Positions 16,242-25,320 of a stretch of 64,000 nt of DNA are shown here, piece after piece. The stretch's first letter is position 1. Every line of letters begins with the position of its first letter. The notes below the pieces were generated by a model that was not told where the DNA came from, searched no databases, and worked only from the letters and a program-made list of their open reading frames with translations. The stretch lies in NCBI GenBank assembly GCA_036278735.1, contig DASUKM010000050.1:62001-126000 (forward strand). Reading direction: 5' to 3'. The translations under genes were made by a program, and so were the position numbers. Source of the DNA: DASUKM01 sp036278735 (GTDB lineage: Bacteria > Acidobacteriota > Vicinamibacteria > Vicinamibacterales > 2-12-FULL-66-21).

Positions 16242-17536
16242 TTCGCGCCGCGGGCGAGCCGGGCGAGCAGTACGGCGGCGCGCTCGGTCTGACTGGGCAG
16301 CGTGCGCAGGTCCGCCGTTTCGCCGGGGGTGTGGTCGTCGTGCCCCATCAGCCCTACGCCGTCGATGATCTGTTTGACCTCGCCGGCGACGAACGACACG
16401 TCCGCCGCCCCGGCCTTGTCGGGACTGACCGCCGCGACCGGGCCGAAGCCGAGGTCCTCGCTGGCCTGGCTGTACATCGCGAGCAGCCGCGCGTTGCCGT
16501 CGGTCGGCGGCAGCGGCGGGTAGCCATCGTCGAAGGTGATGGTCGCGTGCGTGTGCGGCAGCGACGAGGCGACGATGGATCGCATCGTCGTCCGGGCGTG
16601 CTCGAGCTGCTCCGGCGAAAGCGTCCGGAGATCGCCGGCGACGATCGCGTCCTTCGCGATCACGTTGTCTTTGCCGAAGGCGGTGCCGCGCGTCTCGGCG
16701 GCGTCGAAGGTGACCGCGGTGCCCCCCAGGATCACGCCAGGGTTGAACGTCAGGTGCGGCTCGCCGGCGAGCTGCTGGCGGAAGCCGTCGAGGATGCGCG
16801 CCGTCTCGAAGACGGCGCCGTCGCCGATGTCGGAGCGGAAGATTTGCGACGAATGCGCGTCGGTGCCGGTGACGTGCAGCGCCCAGGACGAGTCGCCGCG
16901 CCGCGCCGTCACGCCGTAGCGCGGGTCGCCGGGCCCGTCCTCGAATCCAATCGCCACGTCGGCGCCGCGGGCGGCGTCGATGAGCGCCTTGCGCGCGAGA
17001 TCCAGCGGACGTCCCGATTCCTCCTCGTCGCCCGTCATCACCACGACGACGTTCAGCTGCTTCAGCAGCCCGGCGGCCCGCAGCGCCTTCATCGCCTGGA
17101 CGACGATGACGTCTCCCCCCTTCATGTCGATCACCCCGGGGCCTTTGGCCGTGTCGGCGTCGAGCCGCTCGAATTTCTGGAACGGGCTGTCCGGCGCGAA
17201 GACGGTGTCCAGATGGCCGATCAGCAGGATGCGCGGGCCGGGGCCGGGATGGTTCGCGACGAGATGGCCGGCACGATGAAACGCGGCGCCCTCGACCCAC
17301 TGCGTCTTGAACCCGAGGCCGTCGAATTCCGCCCGGAAGATCTCGCCGACCTTGCGGACGCCGGGCAGGTTGAGCGTGCCGCTGTTGATGTTGACGACCT
17401 TCTCGAGCAGCGCCAGCGCCTCGGGGTTGTGGGCCTGCACGTACTCGACGATCGCCTGTTCGTCGGGTGTGAGACGGGTCGTTGCTCGAGGGGGCAGCAT
17501 CGCGGCGCAGACGAACAGCAGGTTGGGGACAATCAT
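16238..17536 (-). CDS. M20 family metallopeptidase, carboxypeptidase G2-like, secreted
   Basis: A 432-residue di-zinc peptidase of the M20/M25/M40 family. The N-terminus is a short hydrophobic signal-like stretch (IVPNLLFVCAAMLP). Metal and catalytic motifs are all visible: GHLDTVF, GVIDMKGGDV, TGDEEESG (general base Glu), GFEDG and the late GLMGHDDHTPGE. The dimerisation lid domain lies between about residues 215 and 330. CPG2-type enzymes release C-terminal glutamate or other amino acids from peptides and folates. It overlaps the triple-fusion gene by ATGA, suggesting that its product feeds or accompanies that enzyme. It is the first gene of the unit. Confidence 0.9.
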   Translation of the reverse strand: MIVPNLLFVCAAMLPPRATTRLTPDEQAIVEYVQAHNPEALALLEKVVNINSGTLNLPGVRKVGEIFRAEFDGLGFKTQWVEGAAFHRAGHLVANHPGPGPRILLIGHLDTVFAPDSPFQKFERLDADTAKGPGVIDMKGGDVIVVQAMKALRAAGLLKQLNVVVVMTGDEEESGRPLDLARKALIDAARGADVAIGFEDGPGDPRYGVTARRGDSSWALHVTGTDAHSSQIFRSDIGDGAVFETARILDGFRQQLAGEPHLTFNPGVILGGTAVTFDAAETRGTAFGKDNVIAKDAIVAGDLRTLSPEQLEHARTTMRSIVASSLPHTHATITFDDGYPPLPPTDGNARLLAMYSQASEDLGFGPVAAVSPDKAGAADVSFVAGEVKQIIDGVGLMGHDDHTPGETADLRTLPSQTERAAVLLARLARGAK

Positions 17537-17572
17537 CCGCAGATCTTACTCCGCCTCCGCCCCGCTCCTCTC

Positions 17573-20167
17573 TTACTCGCGCAGCACCGCGGCCGGATCC
17601 AGCGACGCGGCCCGGCTGGCCGGGATCGCGCAGGCCGCGAAGGCGGCCGTCAGCAGCACCACGGGCACTCCGACCAGCACACGAGGATCGGACGCGGTGA
17701 TGCCGAACAGGAGCGCCGCAATCAACCGGCCCGACCAGATCGCGGCGACGAGACCGAAGGCCACACCGGCGCCGACGAGCCGCAGGCCCTCGATCACGAC
17801 CAGTCGCCGCACGCGCGCGGGATCGCCGCCGAGCGCGAGGCGGATGCCAATCTCGCGCGTGTGCTGCTGGACGAAGTACGCCATGACGCCGTAGATGCCG
17901 ATGACCGACAGGGCGAGCGCCGCCGCCGCGAACATGCCGATCAGCAGCCCGACGTCGCGCGGGGCGGCCAGGGAGTCGGCAACGAGATCGTCGCCCGTCG
18001 CGATGTCCGACACCGCGAGGCCCCGGTCCAGTGCCTTGATCGCCTCGCGCAGCGACAGGGCGAGCGACGATGGATCACCCGCTGCCCGCAGGACGACGAA
18101 GCCGCTGGGCCAGTCGACGAACGGCTCGTAGACCGTCCCGTCCTCGGGGGCGCCGAGGCCGGTCCATTTGACCGTGTCCACGACACCGACGATGGTCGTC
18201 CAGGGACACGTCGTGCAGCCGCCGCTGTGGAGGCGCCGGCCGACGACGCGTTCGCCGGGGAAGAACCGGCGGGCCCACGCGCGATCGACGACGATCACGT
18301 TGTCGTCGAGCGAGTGCTCGTCGAGCAGACGTCCCTGTTCGAGGCGAAGCTGCACGGCGGAGAAGAAGCCGGGCGACACGTCCACCCAGTTGCTGGTCGG
18401 CTGATTGCCGCCCGGCGGCGTCGGACGATCCTCGAGGTCGAAGTTGTTGAGATTGAAACTCTCGCTGGGCGGCCGGCTGTCCGCCAGCGCCGCCGCCTCG
18501 GCGCCAGGAAGCGCCTCGAGCCGCGCCACGGCCCGCTGCCAGAAGGCGGCGCGATCCGCGGGCCGCGGATATCGCGCCGGGGGAAGCGAAACGGCGGCCG
18601 TCAGGAGATGGTCGACGTCGATGCCGACCGGCACGTGCGTCAGCCGCGCGAGGCTGGCCGCCACCAGCACGGCCGCGATGACCAGCGGTGTCGCCAGGGC
18701 GAATTCGACCGCCACGAGCACCCGGCGCAACCGCCGCGTCCCCGGCGCGTCGGTCGCCGATCGGCCGCCGGCGCGCAGCTCCGCATCGAGACGGATCCGG
18801 GCACCCTGCAGCGCGGGCACGAGCCCGATGAGCAGAGCGCTCGCGCCGGCGAGCCCCGCGAGCATCCCCACCACGGCCGGCGACATGGCGATTTCGTCGA
18901 CGCGCGGGATGTACGCGCCGCCGACCACGGCCACGAGCCGCAGCGCGCCCGCGGCGATCGCTGCCCCCAGGAGCGCCGCCGCGCCGGCAAGCACGCCTGT
19001 CTCGACGAGCGTCTGCTGCAGCAGCCGTCCGCGCGAGGCGCCCAGCGCGCCGAGGATCGCCAGCTCGCGGCGGCGATGCAGACCTCGGGCGACGAGCAGG
19101 TTCACGGCGTTCGCGCAGGCGATCAGCAGGACGCAGACGACGGCGGCGAGCACGAGGAGGAGCGGCATGCGGATGTCGCCGACGAGTATGGTCTTCAGAT
19201 CGCGCATGCCCCAGGTCGCGTGCTCGTCCTGATACGACGACCGCCAGAGGGGAAACAGCCGAGCGTTGGCAGCGTGCAGCGTCTCGAGCGCTGCCGCGCG
19301 CGTGACGTCCGGACGCAGGCGCGCCAGCACCGTCGTCGTGAACGGTCCCTTGCGCGTGGGGACGGGCCAGTGCGCGACGGTGTACAGCGCGACCCCATGC
19401 TCGAGTGGTCCGTCGACGCGCTGCAGGACGCCCACGATCGTCGCCCGCTCGCCATCGATCGTCATCGCGCGTCCGAGCACCGACGGATCGGCGCCGAAGC
19501 GCCGGACCCAGTACGGATAGGTCAACACGACGATTCGCCCGTCGCGGGCATCGTCCGAGGCATCGAACACCCGGCCGATGTACGAATGCAGGCGGAGGAG
19601 CGGGAAGTACGAACCGGTGACGGACCGTGCATCCACGCGCTCCGCATCGCCCCCCTCCGCAACCGTGACGCGAGCGTACTGGTACGCGGCGACGCCGCTG
19701 AACGCCCGGTGGTCCGCCTCGAGCGCCCGGTAATCGACGACCGACAGCCGAAACCGATAGGGCGGATGGTCCGTGGAGACGTAGACGAGCGCGTTCGCGT
19801 CCCCGTAGGGCAGCGGGTCGATCAGCACGGCGCGGACGACGCCGAACATCGCGGCGGTGGCCCCGAGACCGATCCCGACCGTCAGAACGATCGTCGCCGA
19901 GAGCGCGGGGACGCGGGCAAGGCGGCGCACGCTCTGACGCAGGTCTCGCCAAAGGTGGATCACGAGGGCTCCTTCGCGTTCGGATCGACGGAACCTGTCG
20001 ACGAGCAGGTGCCACGCCGAGGCCCGGCGCTGCCGCCGCAACCAACGGCCGGCCTCGCGATCCCCGGTCTCGACGCGCCGGCGTTCGTGCAACTCCGCGA
20101 GATCCGCCTCGATGGACCGCAGGTCCTCATCGTCGGCCAGCAGACGGAGCAGCCAGCGCACGATCAC
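17573..20167 (-). CDS. ADOP-type FtsX/MacB permease 2, coupled to PadR
   Basis: An 864-residue orphan permease. The ~70-residue prefix differs from that of permeases 1 and 4: it contains LLADDEDLRSIEADLAELHERR and a WLRRQRRASAWHLL helix, the second prefix type seen in ADOP proteins. Then come two FtsX modules; first helix near LSATIVLTVGIGLGATAAMF, end in IPASRAASLDPAAVLRE. A CTTCPW pair of cysteines in the second periplasmic core is unusual among the four copies. The GTG start at 20167 overlaps the PadR stop as GTGA, exactly as in the 33219/33569 pair. Frames extending upstream of PadR are rejected. Confidence 0.9.
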   Translation of the reverse strand: MIVRWLLRLLADDEDLRSIEADLAELHERRRVETGDREAGRWLRRQRRASAWHLLVDRFRRSEREGALVIHLWRDLRQSVRRLARVPALSATIVLTVGIGLGATAAMFGVVRAVLIDPLPYGDANALVYVSTDHPPYRFRLSVVDYRALEADHRAFSGVAAYQYARVTVAEGGDAERVDARSVTGSYFPLLRLHSYIGRVFDASDDARDGRIVVLTYPYWVRRFGADPSVLGRAMTIDGERATIVGVLQRVDGPLEHGVALYTVAHWPVPTRKGPFTTTVLARLRPDVTRAAALETLHAANARLFPLWRSSYQDEHATWGMRDLKTILVGDIRMPLLLVLAAVVCVLLIACANAVNLLVARGLHRRRELAILGALGASRGRLLQQTLVETGVLAGAAALLGAAIAAGALRLVAVVGGAYIPRVDEIAMSPAVVGMLAGLAGASALLIGLVPALQGARIRLDAELRAGGRSATDAPGTRRLRRVLVAVEFALATPLVIAAVLVAASLARLTHVPVGIDVDHLLTAAVSLPPARYPRPADRAAFWQRAVARLEALPGAEAAALADSRPPSESFNLNNFDLEDRPTPPGGNQPTSNWVDVSPGFFSAVQLRLEQGRLLDEHSLDDNVIVVDRAWARRFFPGERVVGRRLHSGGCTTCPWTTIVGVVDTVKWTGLGAPEDGTVYEPFVDWPSGFVVLRAAGDPSSLALSLREAIKALDRGLAVSDIATGDDLVADSLAAPRDVGLLIGMFAAAALALSVIGIYGVMAYFVQQHTREIGIRLALGGDPARVRRLVVIEGLRLVGAGVAFGLVAAIWSGRLIAALLFGITASDPRVLVGVPVVLLTAAFAACAIPASRAASLDPAAVLRE

Positions 20168-20490
20168 GCCTTGCGCGTCCGGAAGCGGCGCCCGAGCCCC
20201 TGCCACAGCCTGACGTGCTCGGCGTGGCTCGTTTCGACGGCGGCGATGCCTTGCCTGGTCACCTTGAAGTACCGGCGGGGCCGTCCGGCATCCGATCGAT
20301 CGAGGCGCGAGCTGACGAGCCCCTTGCGCTCGAGGCGCTTCAGCGCGATGAACACGGCGGCCGGAGCGACGGGACGGCCGGTGCGCGCTTCGAGCGCGAG
20401 CACGAGCGGGACGCTGTAGGTCTCCCCCTTCTCGCGAAGCATCGCGAGAAGGACGTGGAGCTCGAAGTGCTGGAGGATCGTGTCCGTCAC
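20164..20490 (-). CDS. PadR family transcriptional regulator
   Basis: A 108-residue winged-helix regulator: LQHFELHVLLAMLREKGETYSVPLVLALEARTGRPVAPAAVFIALKRLERKGLVSSRLD, then the wing GRPRRYFKVTRQG and a short C-terminal helix. This is the compact PadR subtype. It presumably represses itself and the coupled permease 2 and releases DNA when it senses a ligand, as PadR proteins do elsewhere. The GTG at 20490 is chosen because the family starts close to the first helix; the frame is open to 20508. An inverted repeat overlapping the gene start (20503-20519) is a candidate operator. Confidence 0.88.
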   Translation of the reverse strand: MTDTILQHFELHVLLAMLREKGETYSVPLVLALEARTGRPVAPAAVFIALKRLERKGLVSSRLDRSDAGRPRRYFKVTRQGIAAVETSHAEHVRLWQGLGRRFRTRKA

Positions 20491-20502
20491 GATGGACCAC
20501 CA

Positions 20503-20519
20503 TAGCACTAGCGCTGCTA
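20503..20519. promoter_or_regulatory. Candidate PadR operator
   Basis: TAGCA and TGCTA form an inverted repeat separated by CTAGCGC, 13 nt upstream of the PadR start codon. Autoregulation through such dyads is normal for PadR proteins; here it rests only on position and symmetry. Confidence 0.35.
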
Positions 20520-20556
20520 GTCGTCAACCCACGCGCGGGGCACGTTCCACGTCCCC

Positions 20557-21633
20557 CTACAGGCGCCCGGCGGCCGCGACAACGGCGTCCCGCAGCCACA
20601 CGGCGGCCGGCTGCTGCCACTGCGCCATGCGGCCGAGTCGACGCGAGCGTCTGACGAAGGCGTTCGCGCGGGGCGCGCGCGCCTGTTCGTAGCATCGCAG
20701 CGCGGCGTCCGCCGGACCTCCCTCGCGCAGACACTTCGCGAGGGCGACCGCATCCTCGATCGCCTGACAGGCGCCCTGTCCGAGGTTCGGCGTCATCGGG
20801 TGCGCAGCGTCTCCCAGCAGCGTCACGCGTCCGGCGCTCCAGCGTGAGATGACGGGACGATCGTAGATGTCGCTGCGGAGGATGGCGGTTTCGGCGGTCG
20901 CCTCGATCAACGCCTCGATGGGCGCATGCCACCCGCGGAAGGTGCGCCGCAACTCGGCTTGCTCGCCGTCCGGGCTGCGCCGCCCTTCCGCGACGTTCTT
21001 CGTGGCGAACCAGTACAGGCGGCCGCCGCCGATGGGCACACGTCCGAATCGCGCGCCGCGTCCCCACGTCTCGCCGGGCCGCACGTCCCCGCCGCGCCAG
21101 TCGGTCACGCCGCGCCACGCCGTGTACCCGGCATACACGGGAGGACGCGCGCCGTGCAGTTGGGCCCGGACGACCGAGTGCAGGCCGTCCGCACCGACGA
21201 GGACGTCTCCGGGGCAATCGCGCCCGCCGACGTGCGCGACAACGCCGGAGGCATGGCGGGTGACGCCGGTGCAGGGGGATGCCAGCGTCAAGCGCGCGGC
21301 CCCCAGATGGTCGATCAGCGTGCGCTGCAGATCGGCGCGGTGCAGCGCGACGGCCGGGCCGCCCATCGCCGCCTGCCGCGCGGAAGAGACAGAGAGCAGC
21401 ACGCGGCCATCCGATCGGTAGACCACACCGGTCAGGGGAGAACCCATCCGGCGAAGCTCGCCCAGGCCCAGCGAGTCGAGGGCCGCGAGCGCGTTCCCCC
21501 ATAACGTCAGCCCGGCGCCCGCTTCCTGCAGTTCAGCCGCGCGCTCGAACACGTCGACCTCGATGCCCGCACGCGCCAGCGCGACGGCCGCGCAGAGACC
21601 GCCGATGCCGCCTCCCACGATCAGCGCGTTCAC
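20557..21633 (-). CDS. FAD-dependent monooxygenase (aromatic hydroxylase type)
   Basis: A 358-residue group A flavoprotein hydroxylase. It has the N-terminal dinucleotide motif VGGGIGGLCAA, the GADGLHSVVR (DG) motif and the second FAD motif GDAAHPMTPNLGQGACQAIEDA. The class uses NAD(P)H and O2 to hydroxylate aromatic or polyene substrates; the nearest-looking group is 6-hydroxynicotinate/salicylate hydroxylase and zeaxanthin-epoxidase-like enzymes. The GTG at 21633 overlaps the GNAT stop (GTGA), and the dinucleotide fold begins right after it, so the longer frame to 22011 is rejected. Substrate unknown. Confidence 0.87.
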   Translation of the reverse strand: MNALIVGGGIGGLCAAVALARAGIEVDVFERAAELQEAGAGLTLWGNALAALDSLGLGELRRMGSPLTGVVYRSDGRVLLSVSSARQAAMGGPAVALHRADLQRTLIDHLGAARLTLASPCTGVTRHASGVVAHVGGRDCPGDVLVGADGLHSVVRAQLHGARPPVYAGYTAWRGVTDWRGGDVRPGETWGRGARFGRVPIGGGRLYWFATKNVAEGRRSPDGEQAELRRTFRGWHAPIEALIEATAETAILRSDIYDRPVISRWSAGRVTLLGDAAHPMTPNLGQGACQAIEDAVALAKCLREGGPADAALRCYEQARAPRANAFVRRSRRLGRMAQWQQPAAVWLRDAVVAAAGRL

Positions 21634-22094
21634 GGCCCGAGCACGCGGACGTACTTCAGCGTCTCCACACGGTATCCGTGGCGCTCGTATACCTCCCGGG
21701 CGTGCGTGTTGCCGGCGAACACGTTCAGCGTGAGGCGGGTGAAGCGGCGGGCGCGCGCCCACTCTTCCGCGGCCCGCAGCAGCGCCGAGCCGGCACCGGT
21801 GCCTTCCGCCTCGCGCGTGACGGCCAGAATGCCGACGTGTCCGTGCGGCTCGCCATTGAAGTAGTCGCGCGCGCTCTCGAGGAACACGAAGCCGGCAGGC
21901 GTTCCCGGTTCCCCTTCGGCGATCAGCAGCGTGGCGCCCGGCATCTGCCCCTCGAAGAACCGTCCGACGGTCAGGACTTCCCCCGCGACGATCTCCTCCG
22001 CCGTACGCCACGGCGGGGGGCCGAACGCGGAGAGGCGCCGGGCCGTGTCGATCACGAAGGCACGATCGGAGGCGGAAGCCGGACGGATCAGCAT
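21630..22094 (-). CDS. GNAT family N-acetyltransferase
   Basis: A 154-residue acetyltransferase. Motif A is visible as VTREAEGTGAGSALLRAAEEWARARR, a slightly degenerate acetyl-CoA pyrophosphate loop, followed by LNVFAGNTHAREVYERHGYRVE, the usual motif B and C-terminal strand. The acceptor is unknown. It is coupled to the FAD monooxygenase by a GTGA overlap, so the two are co-translated. Confidence 0.88.
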   Translation of the reverse strand: MLIRPASASDRAFVIDTARRLSAFGPPPWRTAEEIVAGEVLTVGRFFEGQMPGATLLIAEGEPGTPAGFVFLESARDYFNGEPHGHVGILAVTREAEGTGAGSALLRAAEEWARARRFTRLTLNVFAGNTHAREVYERHGYRVETLKYVRVLGP

Positions 22095-22143
22095 GGCCGC
22101 AGGTGGGCGCGCGAGCGGTGGCCGGACCCCACAGCCCGAGCGC

Positions 22144-22578
22144 TCAGACGAGCTGTAGCGGGGGAAGCGAACGAAGGTGGTCGGCGAAGGTGTCGTTGAA
22201 CAAGGCGCCGGGGCGGCGTTCGCGCAGGCGCTCGAGCGCCGCCTCGCCGCTCATGCCGAGCTTGTTGAGGATCAGGCCGGCAATCAGCGCCGACCGATTG
22301 AAGCCCATCCCGCAGTGCGACAGCACGCGGTGGCCGCTTCGCACGAGCTGCGCGCCCATACTCGCCACCGCATCCAGCCGTTCGCGATTCGGCAGTTCCT
22401 CGTCAAAAATCGGGAAGTACACGTACAGGCAGCGGTCCGGCAGCTTCGGGATGCACTCGTCGAGCCCTCCCTCGAGATCGATGACGACGTCGATCGCGTG
22501 GGCTTCGACGGTCGCCCAGTCCTCGATCACCGGAGAAATGAAGAGCAGCCCCGAGTCGTCGATCTGAAACAGTTCCAT
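22144..22578 (-). CDS. Dual-specificity (cysteine-based) protein phosphatase
   Basis: A 144-residue protein of the DSP/tyrosine phosphatase fold. The P-loop HCGMGFNRS fits HCx5RS, with the catalytic Cys and Arg present. The upstream region (VVIDLEGGLDECIPK, YVYFPIFDEELPN) matches the strand-turn-Asp loop, where the Asp could be the general acid. It probably removes phosphate from protein Tyr/Ser/Thr or from a small phosphoester. The window also encodes a Ser/Thr kinase and PP2C about 30 kb away, but there is no genetic link between them. Confidence 0.82.
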   Translation of the reverse strand: MELFQIDDSGLLFISPVIEDWATVEAHAIDVVIDLEGGLDECIPKLPDRCLYVYFPIFDEELPNRERLDAVASMGAQLVRSGHRVLSHCGMGFNRSALIAGLILNKLGMSGEAALERLRERRPGALFNDTFADHLRSLPPLQLV

Positions 22579-22632
22579 CGCGTACCCGCAAATGGTAGCA
22601 CAGCGAAACGGCGGCGGCAGCGCGCGAGCCGG

Positions 22633-25101
22633 CTACTCGCAGCGTAGCGCGATGATCGGGTCGACGCGGCTGGCGCGGCGCGCCGGCAGCCACACGGCCA
22701 CGAGCGCCACGAGCGCCAGCAGCACCGGCACGCCGGCGAACACGAGCGGATCGCGCGCCGTGACCCCGAACAGGAACGCCGCGATCACGCGTGCCAGGCC
22801 GAACGCCGCGGCGAACCCGATGACGACGCCGACGAGCGCGAGCCGCATGCCCTGGGCGACCACCATGTTCTTCACCTGCGCGGCCGGGGCCCCCAGCGCG
22901 AGCCGGATCCCGATCTCCTGCGTGCGCTGCTCCACCGAATACGCCATCAGGCCGTAGATGCCGATCGCGGCGAGCAGCAGCGCCGAGCAGCCGAACACCG
23001 TCATCAGCCACATGTTGAACCGCTGCCGCGAGGTCGACAGCGACACCACGTCCTCCATGGATCGCACCTGCGCGACCGGCAGCCCGGTCGATTGCCGGAG
23101 CTGTTCCTGAATCGCCTGCGCGAGCGCGTGCGGTTCGGATCGCGTCCGGACGACCCACGCCATGGGCGACAACCGCACGTTGAGGGCGTTGGCCAGATCC
23201 GGCACCTGCGCCTGCGGGATGAACATCGCCGGCTGCGGGTTGCTATCGAGTCCGCCCGCGTGCGTGTCGGCGGCGATCCCGATAATCTGACGCTCCGGCG
23301 CCGCCGCGAACTCCTTCATGACGCCCCGGCCAATCACGATCCGATCGTTGAGGGGATTCCCCTTCGGCCAGAATTGCCGCGCCATGGTCTCGTTGATGAT
23401 CACGACGGGCGGCGCGTGGCTGTCGTCGCGCTCCGTGAAGGGGCGGCCGCGCTTGATGGGAATCCGGAACACGTCGAAGTAGCCGGGCGAGATCGTCGTC
23501 CAGCTCCCGCCGCCATGAAACGGTCCGTTGTCGAGCGGCCGCCCGACGATCACGAAGGGCAGCCCGTAGCCTCCCTGGAGCGGCACGCAGCACGTCGCGC
23601 TCGCCTGGGCGACGCCGGGCAGCGCCCGCAGCCGATCGACGCCGTTGCGCACGAGCTGCGCGACCGCTTCCGCCTTCTCGTACTGCGGGCCCGTGAGCGA
23701 CATCCGCATGGTCAGCACGTCGTGCGGATCGAAACCGGGGTCGACGTGCGCCAGCGCGACCGCCGTGCGGATCAGGAGCGCGGAGCCGATCAGCAGCACG
23801 AGCGCGAGCGCGACTTCGGTGACGACGAGGATGGCGCGCGCCTTGTTCTGCCGGAAGCCGGTGCCCGAACGTCCGCTGCTCTCCTTCAACGTCGTCGTCA
23901 AGTCCGTCTTCGAGCTCTGCAGCGCCGGGATGAGGCCGAAGACGATCCCGGTCGCGAGCGACACGAGGAGCGTGAAGCCGACCACGCGCGCGTCGATCCC
24001 GACGAGCGCGCCATTCTCGCCGATCCGCGGAAGCCCCGCCGTGTTCACCGAGAGCAGCGCGCGGATGCCTATCCACCCCACGAACAGGCCGAGCGCGCCT
24101 CCGGCGCACGACAGCACGACGCTTTCCGTCAGGAGCTGGCGGATGATGCGGCCGCGCGATCCGCCGATGGCCGCGCGAATCGCGATCTCGCGGCGCCGCC
24201 CCGTCGCGCGCGCGAGCAGCAGGTTCGCGACGTTCGCGCACGCGATGAGCAGCACGAAGCTGACCGCCCCGGCGAGCACGATCAGCGACGACCGGACGTT
24301 CCGCACGAGCACGTCGCGGATCGACTGAACGCCGAAGGTGTTGTTCTTGTCGATCGCGTTCGGGAACTTCGCGCGGAAGTCGTTGGCGGCCACCTGCATC
24401 CGGGCGTTCGCCTGCTCCAGCGTCACCCCCGGCTTCAGCCGGCCGAGCACCTGGAAGTAGTGCCCCTGGTCGGTGCTGTCGGGATCGAGCTGGAAGGGCA
24501 GCCACACCTGCGGCGGCGGACCGAACTCGCGGAAATCGAGGTCGCCGAGCACCCCCACGATGGTGTAGGGCGCGCCGCTCAGCGAAATCGTCTTCCCCAC
24601 CACGTCGGGGGCGGCGTTGAAGCGCGTCTCCCACAACGTCTTGCTCAGCACCGCGACGTGGGGACCGCGCGGCAGGTCTTCGTCTCGCGTGAACGTCCGG
24701 CCCAGCATCACGGGCGCGCCGATGAGACGGAAAAACGGCGCGGACACCTGCCCCGACCGGAGCTGCTCCGGAAAGCTGCCCCCCGTGAAATTGACGACGC
24801 CGCTGTTGAAGGCGGAAACGTCCTGCGCAATCGACGTCTGCTGCCGGTAGAGCGCGAACTTCGCCGGCGAGGCCGCCGGCCCGGACCCCTGGGGAGACAC
24901 GTTCATGAACATCACGAGCCGGTCGGGGTCGGGTAACGCCACCGGCTTCAGCAGGACGGCGTTCACCACCGAGAAAATCGCGGTATTCGCCCCGATCCCC
25001 AGCGTCAGCGCCGCGATGGCCGCGAACGTGAAGGCGGGCGCCTGCGCGAACATCCGGAGCGACTGCTTCAGGTCTTTGACGAAGGTCTCGATGGCGAGCA
25101 T
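22633..25101 (-). CDS. ADOP-type FtsX/MacB permease 3 (no prefix domain)
   Basis: An 822-residue orphan permease that starts almost directly with the first FtsX module: FVKDLKQSLRMFAQAPAFTFAAIAALTLGIGANTAIFSVVNAVLLK. The soluble prefix of the other three copies is missing. Two FtsX/MacB modules follow, ending in WLPARRASRVDPIIALR. The ATG at 25101 is the natural start; longer frames to 25290 and 25354 have no recognisable sequence. No PadR gene adjoins it. It is divergent from the UPF0182 gene; the 219 nt between them must hold both promoters, but I see no clear hexamer pair there. Confidence 0.9.
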   Translation of the reverse strand: MLAIETFVKDLKQSLRMFAQAPAFTFAAIAALTLGIGANTAIFSVVNAVLLKPVALPDPDRLVMFMNVSPQGSGPAASPAKFALYRQQTSIAQDVSAFNSGVVNFTGGSFPEQLRSGQVSAPFFRLIGAPVMLGRTFTRDEDLPRGPHVAVLSKTLWETRFNAAPDVVGKTISLSGAPYTIVGVLGDLDFREFGPPPQVWLPFQLDPDSTDQGHYFQVLGRLKPGVTLEQANARMQVAANDFRAKFPNAIDKNNTFGVQSIRDVLVRNVRSSLIVLAGAVSFVLLIACANVANLLLARATGRRREIAIRAAIGGSRGRIIRQLLTESVVLSCAGGALGLFVGWIGIRALLSVNTAGLPRIGENGALVGIDARVVGFTLLVSLATGIVFGLIPALQSSKTDLTTTLKESSGRSGTGFRQNKARAILVVTEVALALVLLIGSALLIRTAVALAHVDPGFDPHDVLTMRMSLTGPQYEKAEAVAQLVRNGVDRLRALPGVAQASATCCVPLQGGYGLPFVIVGRPLDNGPFHGGGSWTTISPGYFDVFRIPIKRGRPFTERDDSHAPPVVIINETMARQFWPKGNPLNDRIVIGRGVMKEFAAAPERQIIGIAADTHAGGLDSNPQPAMFIPQAQVPDLANALNVRLSPMAWVVRTRSEPHALAQAIQEQLRQSTGLPVAQVRSMEDVVSLSTSRQRFNMWLMTVFGCSALLLAAIGIYGLMAYSVEQRTQEIGIRLALGAPAAQVKNMVVAQGMRLALVGVVIGFAAAFGLARVIAAFLFGVTARDPLVFAGVPVLLALVALVAVWLPARRASRVDPIIALRCE

Positions 25102-25320
25102 GCTGGAATTAGACGGAACCCGGGGCGATTTTGTTGGGCCGGCAGGCCGGGTGGGCATATGCTTGGCTGGACCGCAGCGCGACGACGCGCCTGCGGCACG
25201 CCTCCAGTGGACTGCATGGGTCGCATCTGCGGCGCTCGCTCCGTTGTCGCGAACGCAAACACGCGGGCCAACCAACGGGCGGTCCGCCATGGAACTCGCT
25301 GATACGGTCCATTAGATTAG

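Noticed and set aside
16112..20419. Plus-strand open frame of 1435 codons across the M20 and permease genes
   Set aside because: Antisense shadow of conserved minus-strand genes; composition is Arg/Asp/His-rich without any fold signature.
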